A DNA stretch of 64,000 nt from Burkholderiales bacterium (GCA_015075225.1 JABTUQ010000007.1:1-64000); one strand, 5' to 3'; counted from the first letter of the stretch, positions 52,986 through 61,851 are shown. A program made the numbers and translations. The notes: generated by a model from the sequence alone, not told the origin.

Positions 52986-53228
52986 TTAAGTGCGTTCTGT
53001 GTTGAGGCACAAGAGTCTCTTTGCCTCCTTGACTTCGGTCTCGATGTGATCAGCTGTGCAGTCGGAAAGAAAATTCTTAATTTCCTTCTCAACTAATGCC
53101 CATGAAATCTTCTCTTGATCAAGTTGTTCTTTGAGTTCCTTGGCACGCCCTTCATCTAAGGCATGTTGGGCAAATTTCTTGTCTTCACAGCCGAAGCAGC
53201 CGGGAACTCTCTCTTGCCAAGTCGTCAT
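52986..53228 (-). CDS. Small hypothetical protein, possible integron cassette
   Basis: The 80-aa product starts MTTWQERVPGCFGCEDKKFA and is strongly charged and helical, ending VKEAKRLLCLNTERT. ATG 53228 is chosen because AGGAGAG lies ten bases upstream. A CxxC (PGCFGCED) could bind metal. I do not recognise a family. On the minus strand it is followed by the attC at 51726-51670 (separated only by IS3 copy B and about 20 bases) and preceded by an attC-like sequence at 53249-53293, which fits a gene cassette. Confidence 0.6.
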   Translation of the reverse strand: MTTWQERVPGCFGCEDKKFAQHALDEGRAKELKEQLDQEKISWALVEKEIKNFLSDCTADHIETEVKEAKRLLCLNTERT

Positions 53229-53248
53229 GCGAAAATCTCTCCTGTGAT

Positions 53249-53293
53249 GGTTAACGTAGTGCGAGGTGAGCGACACCTTGGCGTGGTTGAGCC
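53249..53293 (-). other. Weak attC-like inverted repeat
   Basis: On the plus strand this reads GGTTAAC at the left and GTTGAGC(C) at the right, with an inner stem GCGAGGTG/CACCTTGGC. The boxes match 6 of 7 and 7 of 7 consensus positions. At 45 bp it is shorter than usual attC sites, so the call rests mainly on position, 20 bp upstream of a cassette-like ORF. Confidence 0.35.
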
Positions 53294-53584
53294 ATACGGA
53301 GTATGGCGATGCCTAAGAGGGCGTAGCGGTGAAATCGTGTTTGCTCAAGTGAGGGGTTATACGGTGCATATTTATGCATAAAAAGGTGTATAACAAGATG
53401 CATTGTTTTGTAAGTATTTGAATTAAATAAATATCACAGATTAAATCTCGCAATCTTCTGTTCTGATTACACCTTGCTCATTCAATCAGCTACGCGACAG
53501 CCTGCTACTTTGATTAGGATGAAATCAGCTTCTTCGAAATTTAAAAATAAGATTTCAGATATTCTGTTTCATTTGCGATTGATT
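53294..53584. other. AT-rich stretch with a palindrome, no gene seen
   Basis: GTTATAC (53356-53362) and GTATAAC (about 53388-53394) flank an AT-rich core, forming a palindrome-like structure of about 40 bp. I see no coding frame of merit. The stretch could be the untranslated part of a cassette. Confidence 0.4.
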
Positions 53585-53758
53585 TTAATCAACGAGTAAC
53601 GCAGGAATCATCTGTTTATTATGGTAAGCGCGATCATGTCTTACCGAGTTTTGTGTTTCTGGTATGTCTCTATAAGTTTTATGCTCAATAGTTGATGTAA
53701 TTCCTTGAAGTTCTTCTCGCGTTGATTTAGCTCTTTTATGAAGTTTATAGTCCGACAT
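53585..53758 (-). CDS. 57-aa hypothetical ORF next to a GTTAGGC box
   Basis: The frame starts MSDYKLHKRAKSTREELQG and ends QMIPALLVD. It is basic and I do not recognise it. AGGGG lies just upstream of ATG 53758, rather close. On the minus strand GTTAGGC (53778-53772), a perfect attC core box, lies 13 bases upstream of the start, so this may be another cassette ORF. The coding call is tentative. Confidence 0.35.
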   Translation of the reverse strand: MSDYKLHKRAKSTREELQGITSTIEHKTYRDIPETQNSVRHDRAYHNKQMIPALLVD

Positions 53759-53959
53759 AATCCCCTATGATGCCTAACGCAATATAGACATTCTGTCCGA
53801 TAATCCTGCCTGTAGCGTCGTATAGCGCTGAGACAGATCAACTATCATCATGTATTTCGATATAAATTCGTGCCCGATAGGATAGTTTTGATCAGGCATG
53901 AAAAGGATAAGGCGCAAACGCTACCATTTAAGCCGTGAAAAAAACCTGATTTCACGAGT

Positions 53960-54430
53960 TATTTGTTTAGTCTTATAGCCTGTGATTTCACGGAAATAGT
54001 AGCAGTTATGGCATAAACGGAGACAAATCTTTCGTTTCTGCGGATTCTGAAGAATGAAGGAATCAGAACAATATTACGGCACTGCTGGATTGCCACGTCG
54101 GCTACGCCTCCTCGCAAGGACGTGATTGAGTGGGATGTGAATACTCAAACCCGGACGGTCTTTGTCCGTCTGCGAGCGCGAAGCAATCCAGCAGCAATGG
54201 TGGCAAAGGTACTGGATGGCCACAGCCCGTTGGGCTTCGCCGTGACGGGGGTGATTTGACATACAAGGGGGGCAACAAACGCTATTTCAGTCTTTGCGAA
54301 TGCCGTCAGGCTGAAGCAATCCAGAAACAGGGGTGACAACCGCAGTGATTCACCACCCCGTCCGCCTGCGGCGTCCACCCCTCCACCGAGGGGAATTGGA
54401 TCACCGCGCCGGCTTGCAGCCTCCTCGTGA
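53960..54430. repeat. Repeat block, copy 1
   Basis: This block runs from a TAGTCTTATAGCCTGTGATTTC segment, through GATTCTGAAGAATGAAGGAA, the GTGATTGAGTGGGATGTGAA segment, the AGCAATCCAGCAGCAATGGT segment, and the palindromic CACCCCTCCACCGAGGGGAA segment. The same order, with extra or missing pieces, recurs at 57210-57710 and in part at 59430-59510 and 60180-60420. No protein-coding signal is conserved between copies. Confidence 0.85.
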
Positions 54431-54603
54431 GGACGATGGGACTAATGGATAGATTGATTATAGTTTTCTGATGATATGTGAAATTTCTGCCTTTCAGATG
54501 TTTACAGTTTTACGCTGTCTTAAAATCCCGGGTGATTTACATTGCTGATGACATATGGCTCCGAACTGTTTTATCGAGTTCGGGGGTATGATTCTGAATC
54601 TTT

Positions 54604-54966
54604 ATGCCATGTGAATTTGCCGCTATGAAATTACCAACCATTTTATTTATCTGCACAAACGGAGCTGGCCTGGGCCACATGAGCCGGTGCCTTTCTTATG
54701 CTCGCCAGTTACGTGAACAGGCTGAGCCTGTTTTTCTTTCGCTGGCTTCAGCGATCGAAATTGTCCGGGAAATGGGTTTCTCAGCAGATTACTTCGTTTC
54801 GCCCAACTGATCTCGTACAAGTTCAGCAGACTGGAATCATGAATTGTGTTTTCGCCTTGGCCTGATGTTGGAGCATGTTCGTCCGTCAGTGATTGTTTTT
54901 GATGGTACCTGGCCCTATCAGGGGATGATTGGCGCTTGCAGGGCATATGGCAAGGCGGTCGTGGAT
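54604..54966 (+). pseudogene. Truncated copy 2 of the MurG-like gene (5' part)
   Basis: This copy begins with the same leader (about 54455-54603) and the same N-terminus as the gene at 48635 (KLPTILFICTNGAGLGHMSR). A TGA replaces the Trp codon after FVSPN at 54808. Similarity goes on to about 54955 (LCFRLGLMLEHVRP) and then stops. It holds about the first third of the gene. Confidence 0.88.
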
Positions 54967-55178
54967 TAACTGGAACAGATTTTTGCAGTTTTGGTGGGTT
55001 TGGTTCGAGACTTGGTTCGGTTTAGGTCACACTGGTAGAAATGCTATTTTGGCAGCTTTTCTGCCATGCGCTATTAAAATGAGGCCATATTTTGTTACCA
55101 GGAGTGTAAATTTTCACCCAAAATTTTGTACCTAAAAGAGAATCGAACTCTTACTGGATACTTGCAAAACCAGAGGAG
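54967..55178. other. Spacer with a tRNA-like T-arm scrap, no gene
   Basis: The stretch has no convincing ORF. On the minus strand around 55135-55152 it holds GAGTTCGATTCTC, which resembles a tRNA T-arm, but no matching acceptor or anticodon stems could be assembled. Confidence 0.4.
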
Positions 55179-55200
55179 TATAATGTACTACTCAGTAGTA
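55179..55200 (+). promoter_or_regulatory. -10 box and palindromic operator of the ParDE-like pair
   Basis: TATAAT (55179-55184) is followed at once by the perfect palindrome TACTACTCAGTAGTA (55186-55200), 21 bases before the antitoxin start. This is the place and form expected for autorepression by a ribbon-helix-helix antitoxin. A good -35 is not evident. Confidence 0.65.
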
Positions 55201-55221
55201 TATTATTAGGGGATAAGATAA

Positions 55222-55488
55222 ATGGCTATGGTTAAAAAAAGTATCACGGTAACAACTCAACAAGATGACTGGATTAAAGCTCAGATTGAGTCAGGGTATT
55301 TTGGCAATGAAAGTGAAGTTATTCGCGAATTGATTCGTGAACGGCAGATTGAGGAGCAAGAAACTCCAGCTGAAATTGAAGCTATTCGTCAAGCTTTAAT
55401 TGAAGGTGAGAAGAGTGGTTTTAGTGACCGCAGTGTTGATGAGATTTGGAAAGAGGCCAGGCAACGTCACATAATAAAACATGCCTAA
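55222..55488 (+). CDS. parD: ParD-like antitoxin
   Basis: The 88-aa product has an N-terminal ribbon-helix-helix segment (KKSITVTTQQDDWIKAQIES, then GYFGNESEVIRELIRER) and an acidic C-terminal tail that should bind the toxin (EIEAIRQALIEGEKSGFSDR, ending RHIIKHA). It matches the ParD/CC2985 family in length and pattern. GGGGATAAG precedes ATG 55222. Its 3' end overlaps the toxin gene by 8 bp, and the palindromic operator lies just upstream. Confidence 0.9.
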   Translation: MAMVKKSITVTTQQDDWIKAQIESGYFGNESEVIRELIRERQIEEQETPAEIEAIRQALIEGEKSGFSDRSVDEIWKEARQRHIIKHA

Positions 55489-55768
55489 TTATTATCTTTC
55501 GGAAGCGGCTAAGGAAGATTTAATAAGAATTGCTCAGTACGGTAATGAATATTTTGGGGTTACTCAGTCTGACCATTACCGAGACCAACTCAAACGCAGA
55601 TTTTTAATTATTGCAGAACGACCATTATTCTTCCCTGCCGTTGATCATATTCGGGTTGGATACAGACGTAGTGTTTGTGGCGCACATTCGATTTATTACC
55701 GAATTGAGGGTGATAGTATAGAAATTATTCGTATAATCGGTAGGCAAGATGTAGATAAAAATTTATAG
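55481..55768 (+). CDS. parE: ParE-like toxin
   Basis: The 95-aa product has the RelE/ParE fold pattern: YYLSEAAKEDLIRIAQYGNE, a central RRFLIIAERPLFFPAVDH, then VGYRRSVCGAHSIYYRIEGD and IEIIRIIGRQDVDKNL. ParE toxins inhibit DNA gyrase. It begins inside the end of the antitoxin gene. Its stop overlaps the left end of the next insertion sequence, which lands in the last codons and could have changed the tail by a residue or two. It appears intact. Confidence 0.88.
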   Translation: MPNYYLSEAAKEDLIRIAQYGNEYFGVTQSDHYRDQLKRRFLIIAERPLFFPAVDHIRVGYRRSVCGAHSIYYRIEGDSIEIIRIIGRQDVDKNL

Positions 55769-55913
55769 GGCACCTCTAAAAATTCCTAAAAAAAGCAGAT
55801 CAATTCAACCGGTAGGGTGATTTCACTCGATTTTCGAAGTTTTTCTATCCAGGAATTAGATTTTTTCTAAATTCAAGGTGATTCGGGTTGCTATTTTCTC
55901 GTTCTTGCCCCCT

Positions 55914-57079
55914 TTAGGCCATTTCGGGCGCAACAACCCTGCTGAAACTGAAATACTCTTTTCGAATCAGCGTCACGACACGCTTGATGTTATAAACGAG
56001 GTTGAGTAAGCCTATTTGTACTTTTGCTCTCCCATAACCTATGGTACGAATAGTGATTCCGCCCAGTTCATTCGTCATCGAACCAAACACATGCTCAACT
56101 CGTGCACGCACTCGCGATTTCTCTTTGTTACTGGATTTTTGTGCTTCCGTGAGGGGATGATTGTGAGCGCCTTTTTCGTGAATCTGACTCGTGTATTTTG
56201 AGGTGGCCAGACTTTCTTCCTGTGCATTGCTGCGGTATGCTGAGTCCGCGTAAATATCTGCGCCACCCACTCCAGGGGGGTGCAGCACTTCTTCCAAAAT
56301 CCGACTGTCATGAATTTGCGCTGAAGTAACTTCCCACGCGGTTATCAGCTTGGTGTCGCGATCCATATTGATGTGATCTTTGTAACCATAAAACGATTCG
56401 TTGTTCTTCTTCGTCCAGCGCGCATCAATGTCTTTTTGCGCCAGTTTGTGGGGATTCCGTCCCCATTCAATCGGAACAGCATCTTCTTTAATAATCTTGT
56501 TTTCTTCGCGCGTATTGCGTTGTTTAGGCATACTCACAAAGGTCGCATCAACGATCTAACCTGACTTCAGCTCAACATCCAGCGCTCGTAAACATTCATC
56601 GAATCTTGCAAACAGACGATCCATCAGATAGTTCTTTTTCAACTCTTCCCGGAACGCCCACAGGGTCTTTGCATCCGGTACGACGCCTGCTAAATCAAGC
56701 CCCAAAAACCGCATGAAACTCAATCGGTCCCGGACTTGATACTCCAGCCGATCATCCGACAAATTATTCATTCTTTGTAATACCAGCATTTTGAATAGCA
56801 TCACCCGATCAAAGGGTTTGCGACCTGCTTCACTTTTCCGGGGCTTCGTCGTTGTCTCTGCAAGAAGATCAGCGAATAGATTCCAATCGATTATGCGATT
56901 CAGCTCTTCAAGCGGATCATTTAGCTTATTCCATTTCTAAATCAAAAATGACACGAAGGCGAGCCGTAGACAGTATAAATAATACGGTAAGACAAAGCCG
57001 ACAATGTCAGTCTTGATTTAGAAATGGAATTACTTAGCTGAGCATAGCGATTATTAAGGTCGAAAAAACCGAGTTGCAT
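55914..57079 (-). pseudogene. IS5-family transposase with MITE insertion and amber codon
   Basis: The gene starts at ATG 57079 (MQLGFFDLNNRYAQLSK) and is cut by the 101-bp element at 57029-56929, after which LNDPLEELNRIIDWNLFADL follows in frame once the element and its 3-bp duplication are removed. It goes on DRVMLFKMLVLQRMNNLSDD and LGLDLAGVVPDAKTLW. A TAG near 56556 replaces the Gln expected in SGQIVDATFVSMPKQRN. The rest is intact: FYGYKDHINMDRD, IYADSAYRS (second Asp) and VEHVFGSM (Glu). It is not functional as it stands. Confidence 0.9.
56929..57029. mobile_element. 101-bp MITE-like element
   Basis: Perfect 17-bp terminal inverted repeats, TTCCATTTCTAAATCAA and its complement, flank a non-coding core and are bordered by a TTA duplication (56926-56928 and 57030-57032). 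It splits the IS5 transposase gene near codon 17, and removing it restores the reading frame. No similar element was noticed elsewhere in the window. Confidence 0.88.
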
Positions 57080-57209
57080 GGTTGGCTCTACAGTGGCAAA
57101 AACAATTATCGTTTAGCACAAAATATATTATCGAATTTCAACCTGAATGATAACAAGCCTGTCTGATCTGGCCTGAAATCTTATAAACTTCAATTTTTAG
57201 AGATGCCCT

Positions 57210-57710
57210 TATTTAGTCTTGTAGTTCTGTGATCTCACGGAAACGGTGGCGGTTACGGTATAAATGGAGATAAATCCCTCGTTTTGTGAATTCTGAAGAA
57301 TGAAGGAATCAGAATAATATTGCACGCTGCTGGATGGTCACGGCCCGTTGAGCTTCGCCGTGACGGGGGTGATGTTGACACACAAAGGGAGCGCAAACGC
57401 TATTTCAGTCTTTGCGAATGCCGCCAGGCATGAAGCAATCCAGAAACAGGGGTGACAACCGCAGTGATTCACCACCCCGTCCGCCTGCGGCGTCCACCCC
57501 TCCACCGAGGGGAATTGGATTACCACGTTGGCTGCACCTCCTCGCAAGGACGGTGATTGAGTGGGATGTGAATACCCAAACCCGGACGATCTTTGCTCGC
57601 CTGCCTGCGGCGGGGACAGGCGAACGCCAACGAGCGCAAAGCAATCCAGCAACGATGCTGGCAAAGGCATTGGATGGCCACAGCCCGTTGGGCTTCGCTG
57701 TGATGGGGTC
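57210..57710. repeat. Repeat block, copy 2
   Basis: This repeats the 53960-54430 block: the TAGTCTTGTAGTTCTGTGATCTC segment, GATTCTGAAGAATGAAGGAA, the palindromic CACCCCTCCACCGAGGGGAA segment, the GTGATTGAGTGGGATGTGAA segment and the AGCAATCCAGCAACGATGCT segment. The order of the last two differs from copy 1. An IS5-family element follows. Confidence 0.85.
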
Positions 57711-57774
57711 GCAGATTGATATCTCCAATGCTCGATGGCTTGCTTCGTCAGCAGTTAAGTTTTTCCAGATTTAA

Positions 57775-58616
57775 GAGCCTGTTTACGATCTTCTGAGTAG
57801 CAGAGCCAGGAAAGCCATATGGATAAATTGCAAGCTGGTATTGAGTTTACGCTCGCAGTTTTTCCACAGCCGCCGATTCTTCTCCAGCCAGGCAAAGCTG
57901 CGCTCAACAATCCAGCGTTTGGGCATGACCTTGAAGGTATGCAGCTCACTCCGCTTGGCAATCTGCACTGTGACGGGCCCTCCCAGGATTTTTCGCACCT
58001 CTTCGGCAAACGGTTTTCCGGTATAACCGCTGTCACACAGCAGACTTTGCACGTACTCCAGGTTCGGTTTGCAGCGCGCCAACGCTTGCAATGCGCCTTT
58101 GCGATCAGTTACCTCCGCTGTCGTCACCGCAATGGCATGTGGCAAGCCTTGCGTATCGACCGCGATATGGCGTTTGATGCCTGATACCTTCTTGCCAGCG
58201 TCATAACCCTTCTGGCCCGCCGTATCCGTGTTCTTCACGCTCTGCGCATCCACGATCAAGAACGTGCTGCAAGCGTTGCGCCCCTGTTTCTCGCGGGCCG
58301 CGCCAGCCTGATTTTTTAATGCCCGCTCCAGCACGCTTACACCGTGCTGGTCGAATCCTCCATTACGCCAATAGCGTACACTCTGCCATTTGGGAAACTC
58401 GCCAGGCGGGAACCTCCATTGGCAACCGGTGCGCAGCAGATACAGTACCGCACAGAATACCTCGTATAGATCCACCGTCGTGGGCTTGGTGCTGCGTCGG
58501 ACACTACGCAGAGTGGCTCTATCCCGGCAAATTGTTCTCTGCTGATATCGCTAGCATATTTCGTTCTCTTCATCCCCGTATTGTCAGCGATGGAGAAAAG
58601 ATTGTAAACGGGCTCT
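57775..58616 (-). mobile_element. IS5-family element, 842 bp
   Basis: Terminal repeats GAGCCTGTTTACGATCTTCT (left) and GAGCCCGTTTACAATCTTTT (rc of right) are flanked by a TAA duplication (57772-57774 and 58617-58619). It carries one transposase gene on the minus strand. A scrap of a second copy lies at 60420-60497. Confidence 0.9.
57783..58573 (-). pseudogene. IS5-family transposase, one frameshift near the start
   Basis: The start MKRTKYASDISREQFAGIEPL (ATG 58573) is one base out of frame with the rest, which continues LRSVRRSTKPTTVDLYEVF. The missing base is near 58510. The main frame has the catalytic Asp in FLIVDAQSVKNTD, IKRHIAVDTQGLPHAI, the second Asp in LLCDSGYTGKPFA and the Glu in IVERSFAWLEKNRRLWKN. 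Apart from this base it looks complete. Confidence 0.88.
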
Positions 58617-58680
58617 AAGTAAATTGCGCCTGATTGTAATACTTGGTGTGATATATTGAAACTGTTTTCGAGGAGATCGA

Positions 58681-59053
58681 GTGAGGGTTTACAAGAACGC
58701 GTGGTTTGGGCGCTTTGCCCGCAAGGAGAAAATTTCGGCCAGTGTACTTTGGGAAGCCGTGGAACGTGCGGAACATGGCCTGATTGATGCGGATCTTGGC
58801 GGTGGAGTAATCAAGCAACGTATCGCGCGCTGGCGCAGGTAAATCCAAGAGTTACCGAAGCATTTTGCTGTATCGCAAGGGTGACAAAGCATTTTTTGTC
58901 TATGGCTTTCCCAAGAATGAGCTCGATAACATCCCCGGGGATGAAGAAACATTGTTCAAGAAGGCTGCCAGGTCGATTCTCGCGCTGTCAGATGAGCAGA
59001 TTTGTTTACTGGTTGAAACCGGTCAGTTTGAGGAGGTTATAAAAAATGACTAA
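58681..59053 (+). pseudogene. RelE/HigB-like toxin gene, one frameshift
   Basis: From a GTG at 58681 the frame reads MRVYKNAWFGRFARKEKISA, then IDADLGGGVIKQRIAR, and hits a stop at 58839. The family sequence continues in another frame as GKSKSYRSILLYRKGDKAFF and YGFPKNELDNI, ending EEVIKND. A lost base in the CGCGCG run near 58828 explains this. The pattern fits the RelE-like toxin group that pairs with an HTH antitoxin. The next gene overlaps its end by 8 bp. Confidence 0.78.
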
Positions 59054-59361
59054 GAAATATCGTAATGAAGTTTTTGCCGCTATCCATGAAACGATGGAGG
59101 CACTGCATGATATCGGTGCGATCGAAAAGCAGACGATGCGTGAATTCGATGAGGCGTGCCTGACGCCTGTAGATGTGCTCGCTCCGGATGAGATCAAAGG
59201 CAATTCAGATGCGCGAATGTATTTCGCAGTCGGTATTTGCCCGCTACTTGAATGTTTCAAAACCTTGTCTCGGATTGGGAGCGTGGCGTCAAGAAACCGG
59301 GTGGTCGGCATTACGCCTGCTGACCGTAATCCAAAAGAAGGGACTTGAGACGATAGCCTGA
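59046..59361 (+). pseudogene. HTH antitoxin partner gene, frameshifted
   Basis: The frame starts MTKKYRNEVFAAIHETMEAL and continues LTPVDVLAPDEIKG, then leaves the family pattern. The DNA-binding helix-turn-helix reappears in another frame as SQSVFARYLNVSK, and ALRLLTVIQKKGLETIA ends it. At least two indels (near 59195 and 59265-59300) are needed. It resembles XRE-family antitoxins encoded after RelE-like toxins. Both partners are broken, so the locus should be inert. Confidence 0.75.
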
Positions 59362-59429
59362 TACTTTATCTAACAATTCTGCGTGTAATGTCATGTAACG
59401 TAAGTGAATCGCCCTGGGGCGGTTCACCT

Positions 59430-59510
59430 CGCGAGGATGGTGATTGAGTGGAGGATAGTGAGTACCCAAACCCGGACGATCTTTGCCCGCCTGCCTGCGG
59501 CACGGCAAGT
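59430..59510. repeat. Fragment of the dispersed repeat
   Basis: This holds GATGGTGATTGAGTGG and ACCCAAACCCGGACGATC segments, as in the blocks at 54120, 57545 and 60360. Confidence 0.75.
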
Positions 59511-59551
59511 GAAATAGTGCACGTCGAACCTAGGTAGGCGGAAAATTGCTA

Positions 59552-59849
59552 TCAATAATAGTCACCCTCTAATTGGTGGCGCACTGCCAGCACGGTAACT
59601 GTGTTGTGATCTTCGATTTCGAATAAGGCCACGTAGCCGGATTTCCGAATGAAATAATAAACTCACGAAGAAAGGGGTTGGTGTCGTCAATTTTCGGCAA
59701 GAAAACGGGAACTGTTCAAGTAATGACCAGGCACTGTCAATGGTCGCTAGCGCCCTTTCGGCGACATCGAAGTCGCGTTCAGCAATAAATCTGTACAACC
59801 GCTCGATATCCGCCTTTGCCTCCAGAGTGAAACGGACATTAAAGCTCAC
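59552..59849 (-). pseudogene. ParE-like toxin gene with frameshifts
   Basis: The first part reads MSFNVRFTLEAKADIERLYR, ERDFDVAERALATIDSAW and FSCRKLTTPTPF, a good ParE N-terminal half. The rest lies in two other frames: LREFIISFGN near 59655 and SGYVALFEIEDHNTVTVLAV, ending HQLEGDYY with a stop at 59552. Two small deletions explain this. Its start overlaps the antitoxin stop by 4 bp. Confidence 0.8.
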
Positions 59850-60112
59850 CTTTTGCTTCTCTGTTCATCCAGTATGGCGCGCAAGGAACGCATTACCTCT
59901 GCTTTGGATGCATACTGCCCGGAGGATTTAGCCGCCTCTCGTGCTGCCAAGCCACGCGCTATGAATTCCTGTTGGGTTCGCCGACGTTCGATATGTTGCC
60001 GCAGAGACTCTTCAACAAAAGCACTTAGAGATTCCCCCTCACGCAACACGCTTTCTGCGTCACGGCGAAACTCCGGTGTGACGCGTAGTGACGGAATAGT
60101 TGATGATTTCAT
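59846..60112 (-). CDS. Antitoxin partner of the ParE-like gene
   Basis: From ATG 60112 the product is 88 aa: MKSSTIPSLRVTPEFRRDAE, a ribbon-helix-helix-like segment, then ESLSAFVEESLRQHIERR and a basic/helical tail ending LRAILDEQRSKR. The pattern fits small antitoxins of the YlcI/YnfO type that pair with ParE toxins. ATG 60136 is an alternative start. It is intact while its toxin is broken, a harmless and common end state. Confidence 0.75.
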   Translation of the reverse strand: MKSSTIPSLRVTPEFRRDAESVLREGESLSAFVEESLRQHIERRRTQQEFIARGLAAREAAKSSGQYASKAEVMRSLRAILDEQRSKR

Positions 60113-60179
60113 AGCGTTACCAAGTATGAGTTGCATATGCGATGCAATATACGTTGTTCTCTTCTCAAACGCAATGACG

Positions 60180-60420
60180 GGGTGATGTTGACGTACACGG
60201 GGGCAAACGCCACTTCAGTCTTTGCGAATGCCGTCAGGCATGAAGCAATCCAGAAACAGGGGTGACAACCGCAGTGATTCACCACCCCGTCCGCCTGCGG
60301 CGTCCACCCCTCCACCGAGGGGAATTAGATTGTCATGTCGGCTACGCTTCCTCGCAAGGACGGTGATTGAGTGGGATGTGAATACCCAAACCCGGACGAT
60401 CTTTGTCCGTCTGCGAGCGT
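60180..60420. repeat. Repeat block, copy 3
   Basis: This contains the GATGTTGACGTACACGGGGG segment, the AGTCTTTGCGAATGCCGTCA segment, the palindromic CACCCCTCCACCGAGGGGAA segment and the GTGATTGAGTGGGATGTGAA segment, in the same order as the 57360-57580 block. Confidence 0.85.
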
Positions 60421-60497
60421 CAACTCAACACCAGCTTGCAATTCATCCATATGGCCTTCTTGGCTTTGCTACCCAGAAAATCGTAAACAGGCTCTAA
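60421..60497 (-). mobile_element. Scrap of the 57775-type IS5 element
   Basis: About 77 bp matches the terminal 80 bp of the element at 57775-58616, including ATCGTAAACAGGCTCT and, on the minus strand, the sequence encoding the transposase C-terminus. It directly abuts repeat block 3. Confidence 0.82.
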
Positions 60498-60674
60498 GAA
60501 CTCGATCCACAGACAAGCCAGAGAATTAAATATACCCCTGATTCAGGAAGATAACCCAACCCGCCTCGGCGGGCGTGGCGCAAATTAAACAGCGACGTTT
60601 AACAAGTTGTCTTAATAGCTATCCTGATTTGCGTGTAGGCGATTGTGTCCCGTTCTATTTTTGCCCACGTTCTG
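60498..60674. other. Short spacer without a recognised feature
   Basis: The spacer includes CAACCCGCCTCGGCGGG, a short GC hairpin near 60560-60577. No gene is seen. Confidence 0.4.
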
Positions 60675-60684
60675 TGTGTAGTGG

Positions 60685-61561
60685 TCAAGTAATTTCGGAC
60701 ACCTCGATAGGTTTTTGCGCTGCCATTTTTCGTTCATAGACAATGGGTGGCAGATTTCCCAGTGCCGAGTTCAGTCTTTTGCAGTTGTAAAAGCTGACGA
60801 TGTAATCATCGATATCATTTTTAGCCTCGGTGTGGTTCGCATACTGTCGCTGCCAGACGCGTTCCATTTTGAGATTCAGGAAGAATCGCTCGGCGACGGC
60901 ATTATCCAGCAATTTCCTTTCTGCTCATGCTGCAAATAAAGCCATGTTTATTGAGCAGGTTCTGGTAAAAGCTCGCTGGCATATTGACTGCCCGATCAGA
61001 ATGAACGATCAGGCCGGATACCGGCTGGCGCTGCTGGATAGCCATGCTCAATGCGTCACAAACCAGCGTGGCTGACATGTTTGGGGCCATTGCCCAGCCG
61101 ATGATCCGGCGGGCGTACAGATCCATTACGATCGCCAGATAAAGCCACCCAGTGCCAGTGCTGATATACGTAATATCTGCACGTACGCAGTGTCCAGTGC
61201 GACTGGATTGAACTGCCGGTTAAGCACGTTGGCGGCCACGGGCAAATCATGCCTGCTGTGTGTCGTATGGATGAATTTCCGCTTCAGACCGGTTTTAGAG
61301 CGGCCTTGCATCAAACTGCGCACCTTGTGCGGCCGATCTGAATTCCCTGATTTTGCATCGCAGTAACCAGGCGGCGACTCCATAGCTTTGATGGCTGGCC
61401 ATGAATACCGCCTTCAGGTGGACGCTGGCTTTGCATAAAACCGGTTTTGCAGAACGCCTCTGCGCTTCGTGGTAGCCAGAGCGGCTGACGGACAAAACAC
61501 GGCAAGTTTGTTTGACCGGAATGGCCTCCTTTTGCAGTTGATGAACAAGCTGGTAGCTCAT
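60685..61561 (-). pseudogene. IS3-family orfB (integrase-type transposase), frameshifted
   Basis: Pieces in order: [78 protein letters not shown] (normally [11 protein letters not shown]), then NAVAERFFLNLKMERVWQRQ and ALGNLPPIVYERK. Single-base losses near 61010, 60910, 61125 and 61330 split the frame. The Asp and Glu of the DDE site are present but on separate pieces. Confidence 0.88.
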
Positions 61562-61851
61562 TTCAGTTCGCAGGCAAAGAGGCCGACGCTTTTTAATGTC
61601 TCTACATCTCCCTTCAACTGACGGTTCTCCTGCTCCAGCTGCCGGATACGCTGTTGCTCGGCGGTGAGTGGCTTGCCAATGCCTAGCTGGCCATTTTGCT
61701 CCGCGTTGTACTGCTTCACCCAGCGACGAATCGCCGTTGGGCCAATGTCCATGGTCTCGCTGACGTTCTGCACACTCAGCCCCTGATCCTTGATCATGCG
61801 AACAACTTCCAGCTTCAAACTGGTATCAGATGCTCTACGCTGTCTTGTCAT
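61558..61851 (-). CDS. IS3-family orfA (helix-turn-helix protein)
   Basis: The 97-aa product starts MTRQRRASDTSLKLEVVRMI and has a helix-turn-helix ([19 protein letters not shown]) plus a leucine-zipper-like tail ([20 protein letters not shown]). It binds the IS ends and normally forms the N-terminal part of the transposase. It is the only intact orfA of the three copies; its stop overlaps the start of orfB by 4 bp. Confidence 0.88.
   Translation of the reverse strand: MTRQRRASDTSLKLEVVRMIKDQGLSVQNVSETMDIGPTAIRRWVKQYNAEQNGQLGIGKPLTAEQQRIRQLEQENRQLKGDVETLKSVGLFACELK

Larger units (their letters stand above)
55767..57209 (-). mobile_element. IS5-family element carrying a MITE-like insertion
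   Basis: Ends AGGGCACCTCTAAAAATT (left) and AGGGCATCTCTAAAAATT (rc of right) differ at one base and are flanked by TAT (55764-55766 and 57210-57212). The transposase lies on the minus strand. The 1,443-bp length includes a 101-bp element and its duplication near the transposase start. Confidence 0.9.

Noticed and set aside
53356..53394. GTTATAC...GTATAAC palindrome as an attC site
   Set aside because: An attC needs ...AAC at its left box and GTT... at its right; here the order is reversed and L boxes are missing.
55130..55160. tRNA gene fragment as an attachment site
   Set aside because: A T-arm-like sequence is present, but no acceptor, D or anticodon arm could be paired.
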